Assembly: GCA_001598975.1 (NCBI GenBank)
Contig: BBXU01000147.1
Location: 1-51,254 of the forward strand
Direction: 5' to 3'
DNA length: 51,254 nucleotides
Origin: Parachlorella kessleri
Lineage: Eukaryota; Chlorophyta; Trebouxiophyceae; Chlorellales; Chlorellaceae
Position 1 is the first letter of the stretch. Each line of letters starts with the position of its first letter. The notes under the pieces were generated by a model that searched no databases, was not told where the DNA came from, and saw only the letters and a list, made by a program, of their open reading frames with translations. Shown one piece after another: positions 30,831 to 42,506 of this stretch. Made by a program: the position numbers and the translations under genes.

Positions 30831-33800
30831 ATGTCGAAAACCAGGATTGGAATATACCTGAGGCTGCGGCCTGCGCGCCGTGGAGGCGCTGCTGGCAGGG
30901 TGGCGGCCGACATAGAGGAGAACTTTGTGGAGTTCAACGTCCCCAAAGACGCAGCACAAGGGTATGTGAAGGTAGCACCCCTGGATTGGAAAACTGCTTT
31001 GGACTATTTTTGGAACGCAGGCGCCTGGAGTCCACTGCTGTTACTAAAAAGCGTAACAAGAAAAGGAGCCTTCACCTGCTCCCCATAGTTTTGCAGGCTT
31101 GTCAATAACAGCAAGGAGAGTTATAAGTTCCACTTTGATGGCATTTTCTCGCCTGAAGCCAAGCAGGATGCAGTGTTTGACGGAATTGCACGCCCAGCGG
31201 TTGTAGACGCCCTGGACGGCATCAACTGCACCGTCTTTGCGTGAGTAGCGCCTACGCCTGCATCATTTACATCTGGGAGGGCCAGCCTCACTTGCTCACT
31301 TCAATTGAAGACAGGGGTGATTTAAATCCCTGCTGGCCATCAAGAATTGAGGGCAAGAGAAGGACTGTCTGCAACCCTTTCCTCACCCCCGTGATGCCAC
31401 ACCTTCGAAATGCTGAAAACCTCTCTGCAGGTATGGCCAGACAGGCTCAGGAAAGACTTTTACTGTGTCAGGTGGGACAGAGCGCTACGCAGACCGTGGT
31501 CTGATCCCTCGGACGCTAGCCGCTATATTTGCTGAGGCTCAGAAGCGCGCCACCCACAGCTACTCCGTGACCATTAGCTACCTAGAGCTTTACAATGAGG
31601 AGGGATATGACCTGCTTGACCCCACACGCGAGGTCAAGCGGTTGGAGGACCTGCCGAAGGTAGGTGCCTAGCAGCCTGTATGTCTTGTTGTGGCAGCAGC
31701 AGTTCGTCATACCCAACATGAGCGTCGAGCACCAATGGATTGCCATATTTGGTCAAGGGGCTATGACAGCGATCGGAGTAGCCTATGGTCGATCTGTGGC
31801 AGATTCTGGGCCCGACTGGCCAAGCCACCTGCAATTTCTTTCCTGGGTTCGGGGCTCCAGGTGTCAATCATGGAAGATGATGACTCCCGTATGCACGTCC
31901 GTAATCTGTCGGCCCACCACACAACAAATGAGGAGGAAGCTTTGAACCTGGTGCGCTGGCAGCCTGCCCCTTTTACCCTGTAGCCTAGGCCACCTGATCA
32001 AAATAACAAAAAGCGTGTGTGCCCAATTTCATCAAACTACATATGAAATTGAACATGGTGCCCATCATGAGAGTGCCTGGGAAGCGCCTTAGGGAGTCCA
32101 AGGATGTGCTGTTATGTGCAGCTGTTTATGGGTGACACCAACCGGATGGTGGCAGAGACGCCCCTTAACCAGGCCTCCAGTCGCTCACATGCCATCTTCA
32201 CCATACAGATTGAGGCCCGCAAGGTGATGAGCGAGCAAGGGGCCTTGCTTTGTGGCTAGCATGGAGTGGTACCTGAGGAACTCCACTACTTTCTCACATG
32301 CACTTGAGCGGCATGGGTTCAGTAATCTAGCAGAAGACCTGTTGCTTGATAATAGTGAACTGTGAGCTGAAGTTGCATGCTGTGTGAGGGTGCCGCAAGC
32401 AGGCTGGGGAGGACAAGGTGCGCCGCTCCAAGCTGCACCTGGTCGACCTGGCGGGATCTGAGAGAGTCATCAAGACTGGCATTGAGGGTCATGCCCTCAA
32501 GGAAGCCAAGTACATCAACCTGTCCTTGCACTACCTGGAACAAGTGATCATCGCACTGCAGGTCAGATCCAGCCAGGCCGGGGATGCCTGCCTTCGTCCC
32601 TTTGACGCCTTGGGTGCTGGATGCCCGCATGCCCAAATCCCAATTGTCCCTCCCATGTGCCTTACCTTGCCCTGTCTGGGCACCCCGACACTTGCATTAG
32701 CCTTGTCTTTGGGGTGGACCCTCATGATGCTCGTTGTCTTAAATATGGTCAAGAGGCCTCAAACATGCGCATGAGTGTTTCAAATCCTGCAGGAGGGCCG
32801 ACAACACATCCCGTACCGCAACTCCCTGCTTACTCAGATGCTGAAAGACAGTTTGGGCGGCAATTGCCGCACTGTCATGATAGCCAATGTAGCGCCTGAG
32901 ACGCAGCACATTGAGGAGTCTATCTCAACCTGCCGCTTCGCACAGAGGGTGGCCATGATCTCAAACCAGGTCTGCACCTTGGTGGCTGGTAGTTCTTGGG
33001 TACACACAAGCTGTGTGGAGCCTTGGCTGCTTTATGGCATGGCCGATGAGCCTGCAACCCACATGCACGTTGATCAACCTTGAGTCATGGGGAGGGACAC
33101 ATATCTATCAGCCAGCTGTGCCAGGGTTCAATGATTTGCCAGGAGGGCGGTTGGTCTGTACCTCTCTATGACAGCAAGCTGCTTGGTGCTAGCTTGCTGT
33201 TGTGCGTGTCTACAGGTCACTGTGAACGAGGAGGTGGACCCGACCCTGGTCATCAAGCGGCTGAAGCAGGAGAACCAGCTTCTGCGCCAGGAGCTGCAGT
33301 TGCTCAAGGGTGGCAACGGCAGCCCAGGTACAGAAGGAGGGGCTGATGGGCAGGGCGAGCCACAGGAGCCACAGCTGTCTGAGGAGGAGCGGGGTCGGCT
33401 CCGCCAGCGCATCCGTGCCTTTATTGCGGACGAGTCGGCAGACGCCAGCCTAGACGTGGAGGGCGACATGCTTGTCATTCGTACAGGTGCAGTGCAAGGG
33501 GGGAAGGGAAGATTGCATGAGGTAGGCAGCTGCTCTCACTTTTGAGCTTCCTCATGCTAACGGCCAAAGCAGTGCACTGGCAGCACTGCTGGAGTTTGTC
33601 TGCCCATGCCTGTTGGCATCGACTGCCTTGCGTGGGTTGAGCAGCCTGTGCATATTTCGAACATATTTTTAACTCTGAAGCTGATGACTGCTGTGCTGCA
33701 GCCTTCTCCATCCTCAAGGCACTGGTCAGGGAGGGCCCTGACAAGGGCAGGGCTGGGCTTGCAAGGCTTCAGACCCTCACTGCAACAGAAACAGCTGCAA

Positions 33801-35956
33801 CCGGGGCAACTGGTGAAGCAGCAGCGGATGGGGATGCTGGCGCGGCCGCCGTGCTTGCCAGTGAGGCTGATGAGGGGTTGGAGGACGCTGCCGCTCTTGC
33901 CAGCGAGGTGGAGAGCCTGCGCAGCGCCCTTCGCCAGAAGGAGCAGGAAGTGGCCCTGCTGGCTGGCATGATGCGCAAGCAAGGGATGGCTTCATCAAGC
34001 GCCCCCGCAGCCGCAATAGCAGCAGGAGTTTCAGCTTCGAGGTTGCCTACTAGTGCACCTGGGGGAAAGGGTGCCACAATGGGGGCGCCTTCGGTGCCTG
34101 GCAGTGCGGCTGGCACCACACCACTGCCCAGTGTTCTGCAGCCTAGCGCAGCGGCTGTGCATATAATTCCCTTCGATGACTCGCTGCTGGTCAACAAGGA
34201 GAAAGCGGTACGCTGGTCATGTGCCGTCTGTATGCCTTTTGCGCTCGTTCGGCTTACTGACTGGCATGATGGCGTCTCGGTTCTATTATGCACAGATTTG
34301 ACTGCTTTGATTTCCACACAGTGCAACATTAACCAACGTGTGACCTATTTCCCTAGTCGCAGTTTGAGTACTTCTGTGCTAGCAGCCCCACGCATGACAG
34401 TGTCCAAGAGCACAAGGCTCTGCTGGCTGGCAAGTACGATGACGCGAAGGGGCTGGGTGCACAAGTCAATGCAAGCAAGCAGGTGTGTCAACCAAGTTAT
34501 TGTTGTGGTGCTCAATCCTCTAGCGTTAACACATACGAAGTTATGCTTCGAAATTTAATCTAGCAGCTGCAAAAAATTTCGTGGATCAAGTGATAAACGT
34601 TGGAATGATATAAGGGTAGCCTTTTCTGGTAACCTGCAGCGCATTGGCGAGCTTAAGGGCCTGATTGAGCAGCGACGAGTGCAGCGGACCATGGCGGCAC
34701 TGATGCAAGGCCAGCAGGGGCCTGAGGGGGACGACCCTGAAGAGGAAAGGGCCAAGGGGTTGATCGAGAAGGTGGGCGCGTGCGGCTTAGGAGGGCAGGG
34801 CAAAGAGCCTGCGTAGCACGAGCATCTCCAACCCTCCCTCACTGTCCTGCTGGTAATTGCTGGGAGTGGGAGAGGTGAAGGTAGGAAGCCCCTGAAGCTG
34901 TTGATCAGGTCTCTGCCGAAGCGGGAGTCAGAAGGTGCTCAGGCCAGCTGAGCCGGCTGTGAGGGTGAAGAGGGTATTTCTTGGATAGGCAAGCTTGTGA
35001 TACAGCTACATTGAAGAATGGGTTGCATTACGTGTTGTGTGCAGGAGAAAGTTATGTATCGGGACGCTCTTGGCCAGCTGAAGGACTTGAAGTCTGAGAT
35101 CGATCAGCTGCATGCACTGCTGGAACACAACAGGGGCCGGCTGCAGCGAGAGTTCCAGGCCTGGTACACCCTCATGCTGGCGCAGCTCACCCCAGAGCAG
35201 CAGCAAGAAATCACGAAGCAGCAGCTGGTGCAGCAGCAGGTGGAAGAGAGTATGAAGACATCGCAATTGCACCCGCTACAAGTGCCACAGCCTGAACCGC
35301 AGGGTGATTGGCGCATTGCAGCTCTGCAGCCTGGAAGCCTGCTACTCACACAGCAGTCTCCTAGGCTGGCGTCAGATGTCTCAGCAGGGGCCATGTCCAG
35401 GCTGTCGCCCATAATGCTGCAGCAGCAGCCCAGCCTGGTGGCATTGCCTAGCTATGCAGTAGACAGCCCGCGTGCTGATAGCCGGCAACACGGCCTTCAG
35501 CCGGGTGCAGCAAGTCTGATGCAGCCATCATTCAGCACTTGGGCAACCGCAGCAGTACCTGCTGATGCGGGGGTCACTAAGCAGCAGCCTGCAGCAAGCC
35601 CAAGATCCTCCTCTCGGCCAGGCACAGCAAGGCGGCAAGGGCAACAGCAGCAGCAACATCTGACCGAGCTCATGAGAAAAATGGGTTCCGGGGTCGGGCA
35701 GCCAGGTATTCCAGACTTGCTTGCAGGCAGCCGGCCGCAATCTGCCAGAAACATTGGGTTTCCCATGGCCAGCGGTGCCACAGCAGTAGGAGGTGCAGGA
35801 GCACCAGCATTACCAAGAGGGGATATCACATATGGAGATGTTGATCCAGATGTGCTGGCAGCAGCAAGGCCTCTGCTGACGGGTCACCCCTCTGCTGATG
35901 CTGACATCATAAAGTTTTACCAGGCCAGGGCTGCACTGCTGAAGTCGTACCGGTAG
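30831..35956 (+). CDS. KIF6: KIF6-type kinesin (kinesin-9 family), ciliary motor
   Basis: ATP-driven microtubule motor of the KIF6 branch of kinesin-9, a family found in organisms with motile cilia and linked to axonemal function. Twelve exons: 30831-30961, 31097-31240, 31431-31659, 31861-31950, 32122-32223, 32403-32561, 32793-32969, 33216-33486, 33702-34207, 34363-34482, 34640-34771 and 35045-35956. They give 990 residues. The motor is N-terminal: P-loop GQTGSGKT (94-101), switch I NQASSRSH (214-221), switch II DLAGSE (247-252) and [12 protein letters not shown]. After the neck come [20 protein letters not shown], a coiled coil, and [15 protein letters not shown]. Next are [35 protein letters not shown], and the conserved tail [18 protein letters not shown]. 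These diverged tail blocks match KIF6 rather than KIF9/KLP1. The tail has an Ala/Gln-rich insert of ~180 residues. A start at 30831 ([14 protein letters not shown]) places the first beta strand as in other kinesins. Confidence 0.95.
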
Positions 35957-36598
35957 GGATTCATGTGTTGTGTCTTGGCCTTAGTAACTGCCTTGGATCT
36001 TTCTTCAGTGTTGGTAGTGCTCTCAGCATAGACTATTTGCTTCCCGTGGAGACCCTATTTGCTCTGATGCTTATTTTTTAGACCAGGTGGGCTCAGCAAC
36101 ACGCTGTTCACGTAGTAACCGTGGGGTTGGCACTGCACCTGTATCCTGGATAGTGGGTTGGCTGATGTACATTGACGATCATGGCTTCAATATGCGAGCC
36201 TTGCATTGTTAACTTGAAGAGATGTGCGCTTTTATGGGGGACAGCACGAGAGGGGCCAGAGGAGCGCTTTCCCAGCAGGCCGCCCTTGAAGGTCCAGCGC
36301 CGCCAGGAGGGCCGTTGCGTTCTCAGCAACGCACGGTGCATTACCGTGAAAAGGACGACTCGACAAAGGGTTCAGCTTGTCTCATGGCCTGTCTGCCCTG
36401 CACATTCCAGCAGCACATGTATAAACACCGCCGTGCGCCCTACCCGCAGACACTGCTGCAGAGTCAGCATGATGATGTGGCAATCCCGAGGTTAGCAATT
36501 CGATCAAATGCAGGAGACGTGTAACAGAGTTGAAGGGAGGTGTGTTCTAGGTTGAGCTTGCTAACGTGCCTCGCCCTCCAAAGTGAAGATTGACCAAC
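35957..36598 (+). other. KIF6 3' UTR and ACX4 promoter region
   Basis: About 640 bp between two tandem plus-strand genes. No gene, repeat or TGTAA signal was found. Confidence 0.5.
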
Positions 36599-39500
36599 AT
36601 GGCGAACGCCTTGGACAGGGTCAAGATTTTCTCCGGCCACTTCGCAGAGAAACACGGTACGCTGCTGCGCTCCTGCATCCACAGCAGACCCTCTGTTGAT
36701 CAGGTTAGCCTAGGTGATCGAGAAGGTGCAAGGCCTGTGGCTTGCAGAGGAGGATGGCACCGCCCAGCTCAAGCGAGAGCTCACCCTGGCCTTGGGGACT
36801 ACCCAGGAGTTTGAGTTTGCACAGAATATGACGGTGTTCCCCCCAGCCAAGCACGATGCCCTGTACTGGGATGACCTGCTTACCCCAGAAGAGCGGGAGG
36901 TCAGGGACAGAGTACGGCGCTTTGCGGTGAGTGTGGGCTGTGCCACGGTTTCACCTTGTGTGTGCTGCTGCCGATGGGTGCCAGTAGCTGACCTTACTGC
37001 TCCGCTCACAGGAGCCTGGCCCAAATAAGGCGCTTGCTGCAAGTTGGCGCGGTGGCGCCCCACGGGCGCTGTCGTGCAACCCCACAAAGCACATCATACG
37101 CTCTCTGCCTAATGGTGCTCACTGCGGTTCTTCTGCCCATGTCGCCTCTTTATCAGGAAACCGAGGTAGCGCCCGTGGTGTCAGAGTACTGGGAGAAGGC
37201 GGAGTTCCCCTTCCCCTTGGTGCCCAAGGTTGGGGCGCTGAACATTGGGGGAGGCACCCTCCAGGGCTACGGCTGCCAGGGCCTGAGCACGGTGGCCTGC
37301 GGGATGGCCACCATCGAGCTGGTGAGGGCTGCTGTCATGCTGGAGCTGGTCGGTGTGGAAGCCCCAGGAACTGCGCTTTCCTATGGTTCTGGACGTCTCA
37401 CACCATGCCTTGCGTGCAATGGAGGGTGGGGTGTGTTTTGACCTTTCGGCCTTGGTACCGCCGAGATGCATACCCGCGCCGTAAGAATGCGCCGGTGTTG
37501 AGTAACAGCTGCGGAGCGTGTGCAGGCCCGTGTGGACGGCTCCATGTCCACCTTCTTCCTGGTGCACTCCTTCCTGGCCACACTCACAAGTGGGTGATGC
37601 GATCCGGGTGTCCTGGCCTGCTTTGCTTCTGCGTGTCCCAGCGGCGGGCGTTATTGCATTAGCGGCTCCCTGCTACCGCTCTGCTGCTGTCAGGTAAATA
37701 AAGGTTGTGCCTTCAGACGGAGGCGGTTCCAGCCAACCCAAGCTAGCTTGGTGTGTAAGAAAGCCCCTGGTGCACGTGCTTGCGCTGCAGTTGGCCTGCT
37801 GGGCAGTGAGGAGCAGAAGCGGGAGCTGCTGCCGGACCTGGCTTCGTTCAAGAAGGTGGGCTGCTGGGGGCTGACAGAGCCCTCCAATGGCAGCGACGCC
37901 TCGGCGCTGACCACCACCGCACGGCGCGTCAAGGGAGGCTGGGTGCTCAACGGCCGCAAGCGCTGGATTGGCAATGGTGGGTCGTGGTTAATGGAGGTTT
38001 TGCCAGGCTTGGGGATGGCTGCAGGGATGGCTCGTGCTTGCTCCTCTTTGGGTTATCCGGTCTGTGTATTATGTGGACCAAGGGCTCAATCCCCTAAGGG
38101 CTGGAGACTGGGTTAGTGCACCTAGCATGCTGCCCCACGACCCACTCGACTGCTTATATCCATTTGTATGGCCGCTCGTCAGCACTGACCCACATTGATG
38201 GTGTGTGGGGCAAGTTCTCTCCCCTGACAGCGGCCCTGCTGCCCTGTTGCTGCAGCCACTTGGGCGGATGTGATTGTGGTGTGGGCTCGTAGCAGCGAGG
38301 ACGGCCAGGTCAACTCCTTCATCATCCGCAAGGGCAACCCTGGGTATAGCTGCACAAAGGTGCGCAGTAGGGTGCTCCGGGGAACTTACACCTCAGCCTT
38401 GCTGGCTGCCCAGCCGCACATATGGCATACCCTCCTCTTCTCTGCGATTTTGTTATTCTGGCACCTTTTTTTCCATCTGCGGTTGTGTATGTGGGTCTGG
38501 TGGAATCTGGGGTTGACTGAGCGCCACACTCGTGTGCAGATTGAAAATAAAATCGCGCTGCGCTGCGTGCAAAATGGCGACATCCTCATGCGGGACTGCT
38601 TTGTGCCCGACTCCGACCGCATCCCAGGTGCGCCCCGCCGCCAAGGCCTGCCCTGCCTGCAGCTACGCTGCTTTGCTGCCTGCCTGACATTCGCAGAAGC
38701 CGTTAAGCTATATATAGGCCACCCGCTGTCCTGCTCTCACTTTGTTTGCCTACAGGTATCTGTGTGAGAGAGTTCAGGTGTGGAGGGATCCTGGGGTATG
38801 CAAACACACACCCAGCAGGGTACAACGCAGTACACGCCTGGGATGCCCCTTTCCCTATTGGACGCAAGCCTGCTGTCCCTTCCTTGGCCCCTGGCCCGGC
38901 CCGGCCCACTCACCAGCGTGCACCCCACACTCCCCGCAGGCGTAACCTCGTTCAAGGACACCAACAAGGTTCTGGCCATCTCCCGCGTCATGGTGGCCTG
39001 GCAGCCAGTGGGCCTGGCCATGGGCTGCTACGACATGGCGCTGCGCTACCTCAAGCAGCGCATGCAGTTTGGCACGCAGCTGGCGGCCTTCCAGCTGCTG
39101 CAGGTGTGTGGGTGGGTGGCGGGCAGACAAGGACCCTGGCGCCTGGACCCGGGGAGGCACTTGCTCTTCACACTGCTGCAGGCTCTTGGCAGGCTGGCAT
39201 AAGAAGGGAAGAATGATCGACAGGACAGCTTCCCACGCTGCGTAGGTTTGCTTGAGCGCTCAGCTTCGTTTCTGTCAGGCTCTCCCACTGCCGGGGAGGG
39301 GCGGGTGTGCTGGCTTTCCGCATGCAAGCTTTCCTTCAACCAGACGAGTGTATGTGACTGGAGCCTGACCAGAGCCTGACCTGACCTGTGCTGTGCCGTG
39401 CTGTTCTGTGCTGCAGGAGAAACTGGTGCGCATGCTGGGCAACATCCAGGCCATGTTCCTCATGGCGTACCGCCTCACGCGGCTCCAGGAGGCGGGCAAG

Positions 39501-41158
39501 ATGACACACGAGATGGCCAGCCTGGTCAAGGCTTGGAACACGCTCAAGGGCCGCGAGGTGAGGCTGCCCTGGGCCCCGTGCGGCCTCCATAGCTCATGGC
39601 TGGCATGCCCTCGGTGTCGGGGCCTTGCTCCCTTGGGACAGCCACTGCCGCGTGTGTTATGTGACAAAGATGGCACGTCACATGGCACACGGCGCTGGGA
39701 TCCTCGTCAATGCTTGACAAGTCAGACGGCAGCTGCCCTCGAGCTCACCAGAGGGATTACCTCAAGGCGGAATCCGGCAGCTCAGCCTCAGGACCCACCA
39801 CCAGTGCACAGTACCCGCGCAGTAGCTAGGCAGGCAGTAGTCCAGCAGCTCTTTGAAGCAGGGGAAAAGCAAGAGCGTGCGGCACCATTGACAGAGGTGG
39901 AGGCCTGCTTGCTTGCTCCCTGTTGGGCTTCATGGCGGCGCACCGGTTCCTTTGGGGCAGGGCCAGAGCTGGCTGTCAGGGCCTCCACCTCTGTCAACGG
40001 CGCCGCACGCTCTCGCTTGTCCTCTGCTGTGAACAGCTGCTGGACTACTGCCTGCCTAGCTGCTGGCGCGGGTGCTGTGAATTGGTGGTGGGTTCTCGGG
40101 CTGGTCTGCCAGAGTCCGCTTCTCTTGAGTAACGCACTTTTGGTATAAGCTCGAGGGCAGCTGTTGTCTGACTTGCCAAAACGCTGATGAGGATCCCAGC
40201 GCCGTGTGGCATGTGACGTGCCATCTTCGTCGCATAACACACTGTGGTTTTTGTCACTGGGCATGCTCTGCAGACATACGTGTGGGTGCTGTTAGTGTGA
40301 ACTGATATTGTTTGCAGTTTGAAGCTGGGCCTGCAAGGCTGTGAAAGCGCACCTGTCCTTAGGCCTGCTGGCTTTGTCTGGAGCTGCCGGTGGTGCACTT
40401 TGGCCTTAGGGCTGCTCAGTGCAAGTTTGTCTTAGCACGGCAGTGGAACTGTGGCCGCATGGTTATGGCTTGGCTTTGAAGGCTGATTGCAAGTGCTAGG
40501 GTTGGCGGTGCACTGGCGTGGCCAAGCCCCACTGGGTGGCAGGGTAAGCCCATGGCCGCTCCCCCTGCCTGCGGTACGTGGTGCATTCGCGCTGCTCAAA
40601 ACCAATTGTGCCACATCTTTGTAACGGTGGTCCGTCCATGCTGCGCGCTGCGCCCAGGTGGTGGCGCTTGGGCGAGAGCTGCTGGGCGGCAACGGCATCC
40701 TCCATGATTTCCTCGTGGCCAAGGCCTTTGCTGACCTGGAGGCATACTACTCCTACGAAGGTGGGCTGCCGGCTGCAGGGCGGGCGAGGGAAAAACCAGG
40801 GCCTCGTTTCTCATACGGCTGGCAAGGATGGCCGGCTGGGGGTGTGTGTTTGTTCCAAGACTGCCGCGGTCTCTGTGTGGCGAGGGCAGCTGTTCAGCTC
40901 AAGGGCTGATGAACGTGGCTTGGGGCGAGGAGCGCTTGGAGCAGCAGTATACACCCCACGGCTGTCTACCATGGTGACGGCGGCGCAGCGGGGTTGTTAC
41001 CCATCCACATCCACCCCGCAGAGTTGGGCCATGCTGTGCTGTGTGCAGGCACATATGAGGTGAACGTGCTGGTTGCGGGGCGCGGCATAACAGGCGTGTC
41101 CGCCATCAAGGCCGCACCCCCCAGGCGGGGGCGCAAGGAGCCCGACGTACAGGCATGA
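36599..41158 (+). CDS. ACX4: Peroxisomal short-chain acyl-CoA oxidase (ACX4 type)
   Basis: FAD flavoenzyme of the acyl-CoA dehydrogenase fold. It oxidises short-chain acyl-CoA to trans-2-enoyl-CoA with O2, giving H2O2 in peroxisomal beta-oxidation. Exons 36599-36656, 36748-36926, 37157-37321, 37526-37589, 37791-37976, 38256-38359, 38540-38627, 38940-39103, 39417-39557, 40658-40760 and 41049-41158 give 453 residues (Arabidopsis ACX4 436). Matches run along the whole length: [106 protein letters not shown] and [11 protein letters not shown]. The catalytic base is E417 in YSYEGTYEV. Plant ACX4 ends in an SRL-type PTS1, but this one ends KEPDVQA. The N-terminus has a PTS2-like RVKIFSGHF. Intron 9 (39558-40657) contains a large foldback element. 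Confidence 0.95.
39653..40241. mobile_element. Large foldback (inverted-repeat) element in ACX4 intron 9
   Basis: Two arms of about 250-260 bp, 39653-39905 and 39980-40241, are inverted copies of each other around a ~75-bp centre. The same order of blocks is read inward from both ends: GTGTGTTATG, GATGGCACGTCACATG, CGGCGCTGGGATCCTC, CAGCTGCCCTCGAGCT, GCAGGCAGTAGTCCAGCAGC and TTGACAGAGGTGGAGGCC. As a result both strands show the same peptide-like frame ([15 protein letters not shown]), an echo of the palindrome rather than a gene. It could be a foldback/MITE-type element or a long hairpin RNA precursor. No clear target-site duplication was seen. Confidence 0.85.
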
Positions 41159-42506
41159 TGGGTTGGCGGAACAGTTCCCAACTGACGGCTGTAGGGCTGG
41201 CAGTGAGTAATGTGACTGCTCCGTACCCGGCAGCTGCTTGTCTTGAATGGTGGGGGACTGGGGTGAGTGTACACAGCATGGGGGAGGGGCTTGGTGAGGC
41301 TTTCGACGAGGATATGGGAGCTGGCAGATTGTGAGGCCTAGCTACTCAGACGGTTGCCGGGAGTTGAATTAGTTGTTAGCTGGTGAGACGTCCCCTAGGT
41401 TAGGCGTTGGTGCAGACAGTGTTTGTGGGTCAAGTAGTCTTGCTGGAGAACATGCACATTTGTTCTTGGGACGGATTCTTGCCTTGGGCGTGTAGTCCCA
41501 GTGCCGAGCTGATGCTCTGCTCCCATCCAGAATGTACCCAGCCAATGGTTCTTGAGCCGAGCCGAGAGGGGTGGAACTTTCTGGGGTTGTTAGGTAAATC
41601 TGGCTGTCGCCCAAGTGATCGCGCCATCCGTGTACCTCTGGGATGTCGGCAACCTGTTTGGCATTCGCTGGCAAACTCCTACCTCAGTGCAGAGGTACTG
41701 CTCAGCCCCTTAAGAATCTGTTCTTGCGTTGCGCCAATCTGCTAGCATGTTTTATTGGCTTTGTCTGACCTTCAATGATTGGCAAAAACAGTTTTGGGCC
41801 GGGAAAGTCGACCTTAAGCAGCTATCGCATGGTAATTGTGCACAAACCACGTGGGTGCTTTCGTCTGCTGCACTCTGCGCATTGTAGTTATCTGTGAAGA
41901 GGATCAATGAAAGCGAGTGAGATGTGCCTTCCAGGTGCTGACGCGGCCCAGGCACCAACTTACACAACATGTTGCATGTACTCTCAGGCAAGCAACAGTT
42001 TATAAGGATCCGTCTACTTCCAGAACGCTCTCGGGGCTAGAACTGCAGGAGTTACTGTAAGCACCAAACCTCCTCTGCGTGTAGCTTGGAAGCTACAGCT
42101 TGCCAGAGTGACTTCACTGCCTGCCTTGGCCTACTTGCCAAGCCAGCTAGAAGACTCCAACGAAATTTCGCACAGCAGGAGGGCATACTTGACCCCTCGA
42201 AGGCAATGAAATGCAGTGCTCAGTCCTACACTGCCTCAATGCACCTGACAATGTAGCGCACATACTGCCGCAAGCCCACATCTATTGCCATGCTGTGCTG
42301 TGCAAACAAAGCTCAATACCTGCAGGCACCTGCAGGAACAGCGCACAATCACACAAAACCACAAACTAAGGCTCGCAACAACATGGCAAGCAGGGTAAGA
42401 GTACACCAATAACGGAAGCTGCTGCTGGTGCCACCAACAAGAGGCCCCCGGATCAACACTCAGATACACATCATGCACGTCTTGTGCGCAGCTCTCATGC
42501 ATCAGG
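41159..42506. other. Convergent intergenic region ACX4 / MRS2
   Basis: About 1.35 kb holding two 3' UTRs; no gene seen. There is a perfect small hairpin at 42081-42096 (GTAGCTT/AAGCTAC) and a TTACA (minus-strand TGTAA) at 41960-41964, which would give MRS2 a ~540-bp 3' UTR. Confidence 0.45.

Noticed and set aside
36714..36747. Starting ACX4 exon 2 at 36714 (frame [11 protein letters not shown])
   Set aside because: Acceptors there give a stop or the wrong phase with exon 1; the acceptor before 36748 keeps phase.
39660..40264. Long frames on both strands in ACX4 intron 9 that could be called a protein gene
   Set aside because: The two frames encode the same peptide because the DNA is an inverted repeat. 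They lack a family and lie within an intron with clean borders.
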